DNA from: Arcanobacterium_A bovis | GTDB taxonomy: Bacteria; Actinomycetota; Actinomycetes; Actinomycetales; Actinomycetaceae | Length of the DNA stretch: 64,000 bases | Assembly: GCF_042655305.1 (NCBI RefSeq) | Contig: NZ_JBHSLR010000009.1 | Strand: one strand, 5' to 3' | Shown: one piece after another, positions 7,505-16,513 of the stretch | How positions within the stretch are numbered: the first letter of the stretch is position 1 | How the letters are laid out: each line of letters starts with the position of its first letter | Made by a program: the position numbers and the translations under genes | Notes under the pieces: generated by a model | The model's database searches: none | Seen by the model: the letters and a program-made list of their open reading frames with translations, nothing else | Told to the model about the DNA's origin: nothing

Positions 7505-9841
7505 GTGAGCCAACCAATACTTAGCCGAAAATCGCCAGCAATGCTCCTTATTGCTGTTGTAGTAGCAATTTGTGCGATTTTTGGTGCGCTATTATTGCGC
7601 CCGACGAGCGAAACTCAAGCTTTGAGCGCGGCGAGCAATACTAAAGGTTCGAAAGAAGCAAACCACTCGCCCGTCGTCTTCATCGGTTTTTCTGGTGTGC
7701 AGTGGTCCTACGTCAATCCGCAAACCACGCCTCACCTCGCCGAATTTGCCGGTAAAGCCGCGAGCGCAAACAATGTTGTGCGCACGCTCGATACAACTAC
7801 TTGCCCTGACGACGGCTGGCTCACCGTTAATACTGGTATGCGCACTACCTCGGCGCGTGCGAATGGCGATTCGTGTGCGCTTCTTCCTGAGCCTAAAGCC
7901 ACTGGTCAATTAGGGCGTACACTGGCGATTAGCAACTGGGCTGATTACGTTGGCGCAAATGAGTCAAATGCCTACAATCCGACACTTGGATTATTTGGCA
8001 AGCAGCTTAAGAGCGCTGGAAAACGTGTTGCAGCGGTAGGCACAGGCGCTGCTCTTGCTGTAGCAGACGAATCTGGGCAGGTAACTGGCGATTATTTCCC
8101 GCGTGTGGAAGATATGAAGGCGCCGTTGTCGCAGTATGACATCGTAGTTGTGGATCTCGGCGACGCCCGCCACCCTGATTGGCCACTCGGTCAGGAAAAT
8201 CATGCCGAAGCGGGATCTGAGCTTAAAGCTGCTTTTTCCCAGCCTCAACAAGCTCCCGAGCAGCTCATGGCCAGCGTGAAGCAGATTGACAAAGCTTTGG
8301 GAACCGTTCTTGCCAAGATCGATCCGGCCGCTACCGTGCTGATTGCCTCTGTTGCCGACTCAGATCAGATCACCGCGCAAATGCAATATTTCGCGGTGCG
8401 CACGCCACAGACGGAGCAGACTGGTGCCGGCGCGCTTGCTCATGCCAGTTCAACCCGCCAACCAGGAATTGTCCAGCTCACCGACGTATTGCCGACCTTA
8501 GGCAAGCTATTGGCACTGCCTAATATATCGAGCCTCACCGGTAGCCCGATCCGCTTCGCTATCGACGACCGTTCTGCGCAAGAACGCCTCACCTACTTCA
8601 CCGATGTTGAGGCACGCGCGACGGCAGTTCGCCCTGCTGTAGGGCCTTTTTATATTTTGTTTTCGGCAATATCGTTGTTGTTCATTTCCGTAGCGCTATT
8701 TTATGTGCGACGCCGGAGCTCACGTTCAACAAAGCTTGCTAACGAGATTCAACCATCATCAGAAGAACCAAGCGAAACGGCACCGGAACTGGGAGCACGA
8801 CGCTGGCGCGCGCCGTCGTTTGTTGCGTTCGGATTGCTTATAGTTGCGGCACTGCCGATTTCCACGTTCTTGCTCAATTTAGTCCCGTGGTGGCGCCTCC
8901 CCCATGCTCACATATTTTTGATCTTATTCGTGGTGCTTCTGGCCGCGTTGCTAGGAACAATCGCTTTATTCATCACGAAAAGGGATCTTTGTGCTGGTTC
9001 GTTCTGTATCGCTGCTGTTACCACAGTGGTTCTGAGCGTTGATGCGGTGCTGGGTTCGCCTTTGCATTTTTCTTCGATCATGGGTGACCAACCGCAGTCC
9101 GGCGGACGTTTTTACGGCTTAAGCAACGCACCATTTGTACTTTTCGCCACCTCGATATTGTTCATTACCGGGTATTTGTTTGAAAAAATGCGTGCCCGCT
9201 CAGCGCCGTCATGGATACGAATTGCGGTGCTGTTATCTATCGGATTTTTTGCCGTGGTAATCGACGGCGCGCCAAGTATTGGCGCTGATTTTGGCGGACC
9301 TCCGGCATTGTTTGTAGCTTTTGTGCTGATTGCGTTCTTAGAGGCACAGCGGAGAATGAGTTGGGTCTCCTTGCTGCTCATTGGCGGCGCCGGACTCGCT
9401 GGCATGTTCGGTATTTCCTACCTCGATTGGCGTCAACCGGAGGAGGACTGGTCACATTTTGGCCGATTCTTTGATTCGATCGTATCCGGCGACGTTTTTA
9501 AGGTGATCGCTCGAAAATTCGAATGGATGACGACGTCGGCGCCAACTTTCGTGTGGATTATTGTGATTCCGTTGGTGCTGGTTGGCGTATGGTTTGCAGT
9601 GCGGCACCGCTCAGGCATTGCTTCTCTCATCCGCCCAGATAGCGTAGATGCCGGTGGCGCTATGACTAATGCGGCTGAACGCTCCGCCATTTCCGCCGAC
9701 CTGTGGATAGCTTTTATGGCTACCGTCGCCATGGTGTTTGTTGGATTGTTGATTAATGATTCTGGACTCGTGCTACCAATGATGGGAATTTTCTTTGGCG
9801 GCCCACTATGGTTGGTACCGGCAGTGAGCGCACGGCGCTAA
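7505..9841 (+). CDS. Polytopic membrane protein with alkaline-phosphatase-like extracytoplasmic domain (paralogue of 147-2741)
   Basis: 778 residues with a GTG start. It has a signal anchor (about 12-33), an outer domain opening SPVVFIGFSGVQWSYVN, one helix (about 380-400), a charged loop and about seven more membrane helices. The motifs GGRFYGLSNAPF, GADFGGPPALF and NDSGLVLPMMG match the protein at 147-2741. The outer domain keeps the overall alkaline-phosphatase-like layout, but I cannot confirm a full set of metal ligands: the first motif has G-F-S-G where the other copy has L-T-D-S. A glycosyltransferase gene is convergent just downstream. A role in modifying a cell-envelope glycan is a guess from that context. 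Confidence 0.72.
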   Translation: MSQPILSRKSPAMLLIAVVVAICAIFGALLLRPTSETQALSAASNTKGSKEANHSPVVFIGFSGVQWSYVNPQTTPHLAEFAGKAASANNVVRTLDTTTCPDDGWLTVNTGMRTTSARANGDSCALLPEPKATGQLGRTLAISNWADYVGANESNAYNPTLGLFGKQLKSAGKRVAAVGTGAALAVADESGQVTGDYFPRVEDMKAPLSQYDIVVVDLGDARHPDWPLGQENHAEAGSELKAAFSQPQQAPEQLMASVKQIDKALGTVLAKIDPAATVLIASVADSDQITAQMQYFAVRTPQTEQTGAGALAHASSTRQPGIVQLTDVLPTLGKLLALPNISSLTGSPIRFAIDDRSAQERLTYFTDVEARATAVRPAVGPFYILFSAISLLFISVALFYVRRRSSRSTKLANEIQPSSEEPSETAPELGARRWRAPSFVAFGLLIVAALPISTFLLNLVPWWRLPHAHIFLILFVVLLAALLGTIALFITKRDLCAGSFCIAAVTTVVLSVDAVLGSPLHFSSIMGDQPQSGGRFYGLSNAPFVLFATSILFITGYLFEKMRARSAPSWIRIAVLLSIGFFAVVIDGAPSIGADFGGPPALFVAFVLIAFLEAQRRMSWVSLLLIGGAGLAGMFGISYLDWRQPEEDWSHFGRFFDSIVSGDVFKVIARKFEWMTTSAPTFVWIIVIPLVLVGVWFAVRHRSGIASLIRPDSVDAGGAMTNAAERSAISADLWIAFMATVAMVFVGLLINDSGLVLPMMGIFFGGPLWLVPAVSARR

Positions 9842-9915
9842 CTTGTGCAACTAAGCTAGCACGCCCGCAAGCAAGCGTAACCTGCCAGGATCACGCAGCG
9901 CTTCGCGATGCCCGA

Positions 9916-10701
9916 TTAATTCTCCTGGTAGGAGTTATAGGGCTCGCCCGCGATGCTTGGCTTAGAATTGCGCTGTGATTTGCTAACTCCAACTCGTCGC
10001 AATTTGCGGCTATTTACAGCAAGCAGCACATCTTTATACTGCATAGCGCGGTGAATCTGCCCTGAGAGGTCGTTTGCCGTCGCACGATGCTTAAGATTAC
10101 ACGGCACTTCTTGTACTGTGAAACCTGCCGTGAGGAGGTCGATGGTCATACCCACTTCGACACCCCATCCGGTGGCTAGCGGCTGAACAGCGTCAAAAGC
10201 AGCACGCGTGATGCACCGCTGACCAGAGAGCGGCTGCTGTGGTGACCACCCAGTAAGTTTTTCAATCGCCTTGCGCCCAAGACCCGTCACAAACCCATGA
10301 CCTCCCGCGCCTGCCTGCGGTGGTAAATATGCGATTGTGCAGTCCACATTACCAGTGAGAATCGGATCGATCAGCGGTGCACATTCAGCGGCGGAGTCAC
10401 CCAAATCGGCATCTAAAAACAGCAACGCACGTGGCGGCGCACCCTTGGCGTCACGCATTCCAGCCACCGACGCACCTGTGCCCATCGCGGAAGCTTTTCC
10501 GCGGTTATGGGAATGTCGCACCACTGTGGCGCCTGCAGCGCGTGCCACCTTCTGCGTATCGTCCTCGGAACCGTCGTCGACGACGATCACCAAATCAACT
10601 CGTGGAAGCGCCCAAGCAGCGCGAATAGTTGCACCTATTCTTTCGGACTCGTCTTTTGCAGGGATGACGACGGCGATGCGCTGGTTTTCTTGTACGTTCA
10701 C
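9916..10701 (-). CDS. Family 2 glycosyltransferase
   Basis: 261 residues of GT-A fold. The start AVVIPAKDESERIGATIRAA (10-29), the nucleotide-binding VDDGSEDDT (41-49) and the metal-binding DADLGD (97-102) are clear. The overall shape resembles dolichol-phosphate-mannose-synthase-like and glucosyl-3-phosphoglycerate-synthase-like GT2 enzymes. There are no membrane helices, so it is cytoplasmic or peripheral. The acceptor is unknown. It is convergent with the phosphatase-like membrane protein, 75 bases away, with no strong terminator between them. The C-terminal tail after residue 235 is basic and low in structure. Confidence 0.88.
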   Translation of the reverse strand: MNVQENQRIAVVIPAKDESERIGATIRAAWALPRVDLVIVVDDGSEDDTQKVARAAGATVVRHSHNRGKASAMGTGASVAGMRDAKGAPPRALLFLDADLGDSAAECAPLIDPILTGNVDCTIAYLPPQAGAGGHGFVTGLGRKAIEKLTGWSPQQPLSGQRCITRAAFDAVQPLATGWGVEVGMTIDLLTAGFTVQEVPCNLKHRATANDLSGQIHRAMQYKDVLLAVNSRKLRRVGVSKSQRNSKPSIAGEPYNSYQEN

Positions 10702-10802
10702 ACATCAAATTATACGGATTTTGCAAAGAGTTTCCCTAAAATGTGCAAGGTTTCGCAATTGGAGAATGGAAACTCACATATTACCGCTGCGGGTGACTGG
10801 GT

Positions 10803-10850
10803 AATAACAATGGCAGGCGACGCGACTAACGTGCACCTGCCATTGTTATT
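10803..10850. terminator. Perfect 15-bp inverted repeat, likely terminator
   Basis: AATAACAATGGCAGG (10803-10817) is perfectly complementary to CCTGCCATTGTTATT (10836-10850), with an 18-base loop. It lies 19 bases beyond the stop of the DUF5926 gene, on whose transcript the 3' arm ends in U-rich sequence. No promoter for a separate RNA is obvious. Confidence 0.7.
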
Positions 10851-10868
10851 GTTTATCTATGTGATCGA

Positions 10869-11726
10869 TTAGCGAAGAGTTACTTGACGAGAAACGATGC
10901 CGGCCTTTGCACGGCGCTCATCTGGTGTCAAAGCTGCACTCGAATCGATCTCGGCCGTCAACACTTTGTCGAACTCAGCCATTGGCTGTGAAAGTTCGCT
11001 GGCTTCAGTTCCTGGCTCCAGCTCAAACACCGGAATAAGCAGACCTTGCGCCCGGAATGCACCTACGAACCGTGCGCCGTCAAAAGTAAGTTCACGGCGA
11101 GTTTGCAAGCGAGCCAAGGCGTTAAGAATCGAATCTTCGTCCTCTTTGCGTACCCAACGTACAAATTCGCGCTGCATACGAGTCCAGAACGCACCTTCCA
11201 CTCCCTCTACCAGCGCAGTTGGAATGATCTGGTCTTTAGTCTGCTTAATCGCCTCAGCCACATCTGGCTTAGAAGCTTCGTCTTCACCAATCCAGAAACC
11301 AAAATCTTCTTCGAGTTGCAGCTTTGATTCGAAGCTCAGATCCAAAATATCTTGCAGACGCGAGCCAGGCTCAGGCTGTTCCGTCTGGTTGAAAGTCTCG
11401 CCATTTTCCAGCTCAAGACCCCACAAGATTCGATCTGCAATATCAGTGGACGCAGCACCAGAACTCATTACCGTCTGCGCAGCCACCAGCAGTTTTCCAT
11501 CCGAACGACGAATAGCTCCCACCATTTGTGGCAACATCGTGACCAGCAAAATCTCTTCCGCTCCGTGCTCCTCAGTGGTTCGCACTGGCAGTGTTGCTGC
11601 CGGAATGATCTCACTCATGGCCACGAGATCAGCTTCGAAAGGTAGCCCCTCAAAAGGACGATCCACAAATTGCACGCGAGCGCGCTTTGGCTTGTTTTCC
11701 TTAATACGACGGCTCTTCTTACCCAT
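10869..11726 (-). CDS. DUF5926 family protein
   Basis: 285 residues from the ATG at 11726, which is preceded by GGAGTAGAT; an upstream in-frame ATG at 11774 lacks such a site. The protein begins MGKKSRRIKENKPKRARVQF and continues with VDRPFEGLPFEADLVAMSEIIPAATLPV, a conserved opening in actinobacterial DUF5926 proteins, whose N-terminus is often annotated as preprotein-translocase-SecA-like. No catalytic motif is visible and there are no membrane helices. It is probably an actinobacterial housekeeping protein of unknown function. It ends shortly before a strong hairpin. Confidence 0.85.
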   Translation of the reverse strand: MGKKSRRIKENKPKRARVQFVDRPFEGLPFEADLVAMSEIIPAATLPVRTTEEHGAEEILLVTMLPQMVGAIRRSDGKLLVAAQTVMSSGAASTDIADRILWGLELENGETFNQTEQPEPGSRLQDILDLSFESKLQLEEDFGFWIGEDEASKPDVAEAIKQTKDQIIPTALVEGVEGAFWTRMQREFVRWVRKEDEDSILNALARLQTRRELTFDGARFVGAFRAQGLLIPVFELEPGTEASELSQPMAEFDKVLTAEIDSSAALTPDERRAKAGIVSRQVTLR

Positions 11727-11846
11727 ATCTACTCCATAAATAGTCAAATTAAAAACGATTAGTCCACTGCGCACCTAGTCGTCGACGCTGCTGATCCGCA
11801 GTGCTGCGAGTGCGCGCCCTGCCAGGCGCCCGCTACCAGTCCGCTA

Positions 11847-12485
11847 TCAGTCCACCACACCGTAAAGACGATCGCCGGCGTCACCCAATCCTGGCACAAT
11901 GAAGCCTTTTTCGTTGAGATGATCATCTACTGCGGCAACGATGATCTTCACATCTCCCCGATCCCCGATATGCTCTTCAAGCGTCTTTAGACCTTCAGGA
12001 GCAGCAAGAATACAGATCGCGGTAACGTCCTTCGCTCCACGTTCGATGAGATAATCGATAGCTGCAATGAGCGTATGACCAGTGGCAAGCATCGGATCAA
12101 GCACGAAACACTGACGATCGGTGAGGTCATCAGGCAAACGGTTGGCGTACGTGATCGCCTCAAGCGTCTCTTCGTCACGCTTCAGTCCAAGGAAGCCGAC
12201 CTCCGCCGTCGGCATCAGACGCGTCATACCCTCAAGCATGCCGAGACCTGCGCGCAGAATCGGAACCACGATCGGACGTGGTTTCGAGAGCTTAGCGGCC
12301 GTCATCGGCGCTACCGGGGTGTTAATAGCTTTGGGCGTGATCGATACGTTGCGCGTGGATTCGTATGCGAGCAGCATAATCAGCTCTTCAACGAGCTGGC
12401 GAAACACTGGCGACGGCGTATTTTCGTCACGAAGCACAGTCAGTTTATGGGTTACGAGAGGATGGTCAATCACCTGAAGTTTCAT
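11847..12485 (-). CDS. upp: Uracil phosphoribosyltransferase
   Basis: 212 residues, the usual length. It makes UMP from uracil and PRPP in pyrimidine salvage. The PRPP-binding loop LDPMLATGHT is at 129-138, the substrate region RAGLGM at 78-83, and the protein ends with GLGDAGDRLYGVVD as in the family. It is divergent from tadA, with 49 bases between the start codons. The same upp-tadA pairing occurs in other actinobacteria (family knowledge). Confidence 0.98.
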   Translation of the reverse strand: MKLQVIDHPLVTHKLTVLRDENTPSPVFRQLVEELIMLLAYESTRNVSITPKAINTPVAPMTAAKLSKPRPIVVPILRAGLGMLEGMTRLMPTAEVGFLGLKRDEETLEAITYANRLPDDLTDRQCFVLDPMLATGHTLIAAIDYLIERGAKDVTAICILAAPEGLKTLEEHIGDRGDVKIIVAAVDDHLNEKGFIVPGLGDAGDRLYGVVD

Positions 12486-12534
12486 ACCTTAAATGTACCG
12501 TGTTCTAGGCCGCTAAGGGTAATACCATAGAGAT

Positions 12535-13026
12535 ATGTTTGAAAATGAATCCAAGCTCATGGCATATGCTATGACTCTCGCAGAACGCGCCGCACAGCTT
12601 GGCGACGTGCCGGTGGGCGCCGTCGTCGTCGATAGCAATGGCCTGGTGGTGGGCGAGGGGTTCAATACTCGCGAGGCCGACGCCGATCCGGTAGGTCACG
12701 CTGAAGTCAATGCGTTACGAGCTGCGGCGACGACGCTCGGAGGGTGGAATCTCAGTGGCTGTACGCTTGTGGTCACCTTGGAGCCGTGTACGATGTGTGC
12801 CGGTGCGATTATAAATTCGCGCATTTCGCGTGTGGTTTTTGGCGCTTGGGACGCGAAGGCTGGTGCGGCAGGTAGTGTGCGCGACGTGTTGAGGGACGCA
12901 CGTTTGCCGCACAGGGTTGAAGTGATTGGTGGAGTATGTGAGACGCAGACCAGCGACCAGGTAAAAGATTGGTTCCAACAGACGTTGCGTGTGAAGTCGA
13001 TAGCATCTGAGATGCCAGAGTTGTAG
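12535..13026 (+). CDS. tadA: tRNA-specific adenosine deaminase
   Basis: 163 residues. It deaminates A34 of tRNA-Arg(ACG) to inosine. The zinc-binding and catalytic motifs HAEVNAL (H55, E57) and PCTMC (84-88) are intact. A tRNA-Ser gene follows 34 bases after the stop and may be read by the same transcript. The ribosome binding site is weak (AGAGAT close to the ATG). Confidence 0.96.
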   Translation: MFENESKLMAYAMTLAERAAQLGDVPVGAVVVDSNGLVVGEGFNTREADADPVGHAEVNALRAAATTLGGWNLSGCTLVVTLEPCTMCAGAIINSRISRVVFGAWDAKAGAAGSVRDVLRDARLPHRVEVIGGVCETQTSDQVKDWFQQTLRVKSIASEMPEL

Positions 13027-13060
13027 ATTGCGGGAAATTACCGATAGGATTACAAGCCGA

Positions 13061-13146
13061 GGTGACGTGTCCGAGCGGCCGAAGGTGCAGCACTCGAAAT
13101 GCTGTGTAGTTAATAGCTACCGTGGGTTCAAATCCCACCGTCACCG
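13061..13146 (+). tRNA. tRNA-Ser (anticodon CGA)
   Basis: The acceptor stem is GGTGACG paired with CGTCACC, the discriminator is G, and CCA is encoded at 13147-13149. The anticodon arm is CAGCA-CTCGAAA-TGCTG, giving CGA, which reads UCG. The long variable arm of class II tRNAs and the GTTCAAATC T-loop are present. A strong terminator follows within 10 bases. Confidence 0.97.
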
Positions 13147-13152
13147 CCATTT

Positions 13153-13190
13153 TCCCTCAGAATACCGCTGTGTTCTGAGGGAATTTTTGT
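13153..13190 (+). terminator. Rho-independent terminator after tRNA-Ser
   Basis: TCCCTCAGAA (13153-13162) pairs perfectly with TTCTGAGGGA (13173-13182), followed by ATTTTTGT. It is a textbook intrinsic terminator on the plus strand. Confidence 0.93.
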
Positions 13191-13491
13191 ATCTCTGTAA
13201 GCCCTACGCTCATGGGCTAGTGGCGAGCTGTCGAGTAAGGACTCGGGGTTAGATGCAAAAAGTTTTGACTCGAGTAAGTTTGGCATTATTCTCTTTTAAT
13301 GGTTACTCAGCTTGTGCTACCAAGATTCTGTATTTCATTGACGCACACTATTGCGGTTATCGATGTGGGCGATCACACTTAGTAAGCTTGACAAGTGATG
13401 AAGCACCGATAGACATTAGCTCTTATGTGGAACTGTCCACCCCTCATCAATGCGACATCTAGCTCACCATAAAACATGAGTATGTGAGTAT

Positions 13492-13553
13492 ATGAACAAG
13501 TTCATTATAACAGTTTCTTGACATCTACGATGAGTTCTAATAACTCTATATAT
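13492..13553 (+). promoter_or_regulatory. Candidate promoter and palindromic operator for the CPBP gene
   Basis: The 390-base gap between tRNA-Ser and the CPBP gene is AT-richer than its surroundings. Up to 13490 I see no gene or RNA. Then ATGAAC-AA-GTTCAT (13492-13505) forms a near-continuous palindrome just upstream of a perfect -35 box TTGACA (13518-13523). At 17 bases' spacing lies TAACTC (13541-13546), and a stretch TATATATA follows. This looks like a regulated promoter, with the palindrome at an upstream operator position. Confidence 0.55.
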
Positions 13554-13579
13554 AGGCGTTTTCAGACGAAAGGTTCATT

Positions 13580-14323
13580 ATGGATAAGATTTCATCACGA
13601 CCGTATATTGTAGTGCTTGCCCTTTACGCACTTTTCGAAATCTCAGTATTGGCATATGCAAAATATGGCTTAGGTGCGACTTATGGAAGCAAAGAGTTTA
13701 TTCATGCAATCTTTGTACCACATGCAATCATGGCAGTTGTTTTAATAGCTTACAGCTACTTCAGCCGTGACGGTTACCAGCTTCCTAATCCATCACAGCC
13801 GCTCGGATGGAAACTTATTTTGATTTCTTTAGTTCCTACAGTGATTGTTGGCGGATACGTGATTATATCTCAGGCATCTGCTACCAAGGCGTTCATCGTT
13901 CCTTTTATGGCGATGCTTGCCGTGGGCATTTCAGAAGAACTGACTTTTCGTAAGATCGTGATCACGTCCTTACTGAAAGACGTTTCTCCTGCTCACACAA
14001 TCCTCGTAAGTGCTGTAATATTTTCGGCACTTCACGCGTTTAACCTCATCGCGGGCCAGACACTAAAAAGCACTTTCACCCAACTATTGATGACGTTCCT
14101 TGCCGGACTTGTATACGGCGTGTTCTATATGTACACGAAGAATATTACAGTGATGATTCTTCTACACTGGTGGTGGGATTACATCCTCATTTCTGGCGCG
14201 ATCAAACCTGAATCTCCGTGGTCAATGCTGGTATCAGCAATGCCACTCATTGAACTGATCGCGATGGGCATCATTCTGTACAAATACAAAGAACTTCGAA
14301 CAACAGAATACTTGACAAAGTAA
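13580..14323 (+). CDS. CPBP family intramembrane metalloprotease
   Basis: 247 residues with about seven membrane helices. The Abi/CAAX-protease motifs are visible: EELTFRK (the EExxxR glutamates and arginine, around 118-124), FSALHAFN (motif with catalytic histidine) and LLHWWWDY (third motif). Bacterial members process membrane peptides or confer bacteriocin immunity. The gene is AT-richer than its neighbours, stands alone between a tRNA and the gluconate genes, and has its own promoter and terminator, which suggests it was acquired. Its substrate cannot be named. AGACGAAAGG upstream serves as ribosome binding site. Confidence 0.9.
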   Translation: MDKISSRPYIVVLALYALFEISVLAYAKYGLGATYGSKEFIHAIFVPHAIMAVVLIAYSYFSRDGYQLPNPSQPLGWKLILISLVPTVIVGGYVIISQASATKAFIVPFMAMLAVGISEELTFRKIVITSLLKDVSPAHTILVSAVIFSALHAFNLIAGQTLKSTFTQLLMTFLAGLVYGVFYMYTKNITVMILLHWWWDYILISGAIKPESPWSMLVSAMPLIELIAMGIILYKYKELRTTEYLTK

Positions 14324-14344
14324 TCGACATCATAGACCAAAAAA

Positions 14345-14398
14345 TGGGGCGGTTTCGCAAACATCGCAACATATCGAGAAGTTGCGCCAACCGCCCCA
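14345..14398. terminator. Bidirectional terminator between CPBP gene and gntK-gnd
   Basis: TGGGGCGGTT (14345-14354) pairs perfectly with AACCGCCCCA (14389-14398) across a 34-base loop that itself holds GTTGCG/CGCAAC-type pairing. AAAA/TTTT flanks the stem on both sides, so it can serve both convergent genes. Confidence 0.85.
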
Positions 14399-14452
14399 AA
14401 ATTCGGCACTGATCAATACACGGTACTTAATGATCAATGATCGCTAAAGCGA

Positions 14453-16477
14453 TCACCACTCTTCGTGGAATACCCCGTCTTTATCTACCCGCTTAAAGCC
14501 ATGCGACCCAAAGCAATCACGCTGTGCTTGGATAAGTGCTGTGGGAAGCCGATCACTTCGCAATGAATCAAGATAACTTAACGTTGCGTACAATGCCGGC
14601 GCAGGAACACCAGCCGATACAGCCAGTTCCGTGACGATTCGCAACGAACTAAGATATTCATCAATCACACCTCTAAACAGTGGCGAAGCGAGCAATAGAT
14701 CAAGTTCAGGCTCTTGCGAAAATGCGTCGCTTATCTTTTCCAGCAATTCCGCGCGAATGATACAGCCAGCACGCCAATTAAGTGCCACCTGCGCTTTGTT
14801 AATATCCCAGCCGTATTCGAGCGATCCGGCATCAATGATCGAGAATCCCTGCGAATACGAGGCGATTTTTCCTAAATACAGGGCACGTCGCACGTGTTCA
14901 ATCATTTCTTCGAAATCGCCAACAGTGCCACTACTGTTTTCGCTCCAACGCTGGCTATCAGTATCGCCGCCCATAATATTGCGCTGCGCATTGCGGGAGC
15001 GGTATGGAACAGCCGATAGTACCCGAGCTTGCACCGCTTCAATGAGAATACTTGCCGGAACACCTAACTCAAGAGCGATTTGCGCCGTCCACAAACCGGT
15101 TCCCTTTTGACCGGCAGCATCATCAATAACATCCACAAGTGGAACTCCTGGCGAATCCTCACGGATCAGGATATCGGCAGTTATTTCAGTCAAATATGAG
15201 TTCAACTCACCTTGATTCCATTCAGCGAAGATCTCGCCGATACTAGGAGCAGACATCCCTAACCCACTGCGTAGGAGCGCGTAAGCTTCAGAAATTAGCT
15301 GCATGTCGGCGTATTCAATTCCGTTATGGAGCGTTTTCACGAAATGTCCAGCACCGTTTTCACCTACGTGTGCGCAACAAGGTGCACCGTCGTCGGCCTT
15401 TGCCGCAATGCTTTCAAACATCGCGCCAAGTCGTGCGTATGCGTGGGCAGAACCGCCTACCATAAGTGCTGGTCCTAACAGAGCACCCTGTTGTCCGCCA
15501 GACGTCCCGCACCCAACAAAATGAAGACCAGCATGGGCAAAGTGTTCTTGACGCCTACATGTGTCACCAAAGTGCGAGTTACCCATATCAACGATTACGT
15601 CACCAGGAGAGAAATATGCTGCTAAACTCGCTGACACTGAATCAACAGCTTGCCCAGCAGTCACCATAAGCATTGCAACACGAGGCGTCTTTAACTCAGC
15701 TGCAAAATCCTCTACTGCGGTAGCTTCAATAAAATCCCCCTCATCACCAAAATCGGCAAGAAATTGTTGAGTTACAGAGGAATCAATATTCGTTACGGCT
15801 ACTGTATATCCTTTGCGAGCGAGATTTCGTGCGAGAGCTGCGCCCATGACCCCAAGACCATACACGCCAATATCCGCACGTGCCGGATGTGAGGACGACC
15901 CACGCTTCTCAACAGACAGCATGTGATCGCGTATTTTTGTCAGCCCGCCATATTCTTGCCAGTCCTGTGCCAAAAAAGCTTCAATTTCAGAAGCGATATT
16001 CTGCGGAGTCGCTGCAATATCACATATATGCCCAAGTTCGTCAGCCGCAAGAGGTTCAAGAGTAGCAAATTGTGAGTCAAGCAGGCCTACCGGCATGAAA
16101 TGATCAGTCCGAGCGGCGAGACGACGCGCCAAAAGGTCACGATCGCCGTCGAGATGCATGAACACAACTCGCGTACCACCCTGGCGAAGAACGTCACGAT
16201 AGTTTTTTTTCAACGCCGAACAGGTAACAATCGTGCTTTCACCACACGATTCTTTGTCCTGCATCCACGTGCGGAGAGATTCCAGCCACGGCCAGCGGTC
16301 ATCATCAGTAAGGGGAACACCTGATGCCATTTTGCTGATATTTGCTTGCGGGTGGAAATCGTCCGCTTCAGCAACAGCCCATCCGAGCCGATCACTCAAA
16401 ATACCAGCGACTGTGGTTTTGCCCGAGCCACTTACGCCCATAATGATCACGTGGATTGGTTCGCGAGTTGTGTTCAT
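14453..16477 (-). CDS. Gluconokinase / 6-phosphogluconate dehydrogenase fusion
   Basis: 674 residues. Residues 1-172 are a GntK-type gluconokinase: P-loop GVSGSGKTT (14-22), ADDFHP and the substrate loop ending HFMPVGLLDSQFATLEPL. After a linker of about 28 residues, 202-674 is a decarboxylating 6-phosphogluconate dehydrogenase: NADP-binding GLGVMG (207-212), the CGTSGGQQGALLGPALMVGG substrate loop, HFVKTLHNGIEYADM with the catalytic lysine, and AAGQKGTGLWT. One chain could therefore phosphorylate gluconate and oxidise the product to ribulose 5-phosphate. The gene sits directly downstream of the gluconate permease. There is no frameshift or stop at the junction, so the fusion is real in this assembly. 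Confidence 0.95.
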   Translation of the reverse strand: MNTTREPIHVIIMGVSGSGKTTVAGILSDRLGWAVAEADDFHPQANISKMASGVPLTDDDRWPWLESLRTWMQDKESCGESTIVTCSALKKNYRDVLRQGGTRVVFMHLDGDRDLLARRLAARTDHFMPVGLLDSQFATLEPLAADELGHICDIAATPQNIASEIEAFLAQDWQEYGGLTKIRDHMLSVEKRGSSSHPARADIGVYGLGVMGAALARNLARKGYTVAVTNIDSSVTQQFLADFGDEGDFIEATAVEDFAAELKTPRVAMLMVTAGQAVDSVSASLAAYFSPGDVIVDMGNSHFGDTCRRQEHFAHAGLHFVGCGTSGGQQGALLGPALMVGGSAHAYARLGAMFESIAAKADDGAPCCAHVGENGAGHFVKTLHNGIEYADMQLISEAYALLRSGLGMSAPSIGEIFAEWNQGELNSYLTEITADILIREDSPGVPLVDVIDDAAGQKGTGLWTAQIALELGVPASILIEAVQARVLSAVPYRSRNAQRNIMGGDTDSQRWSENSSGTVGDFEEMIEHVRRALYLGKIASYSQGFSIIDAGSLEYGWDINKAQVALNWRAGCIIRAELLEKISDAFSQEPELDLLLASPLFRGVIDEYLSSLRIVTELAVSAGVPAPALYATLSYLDSLRSDRLPTALIQAQRDCFGSHGFKRVDKDGVFHEEW

Positions 16478-16513
16478 AGTCTTTCTTCAATCAATCGATA
16501 GCAGTTATGCCAT

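Noticed and set aside
7505..7913. Alternative frames inside the phosphatase-like gene
   Set aside because: They are shadows of a well-supported 778-codon gene and lack their own start signals or families.
13253..13462. 69-codon frame after tRNA-Ser
   Set aside because: No ribosome binding site, no recognisable family and composition like non-coding DNA; it overlaps the region leading to the CPBP promoter.
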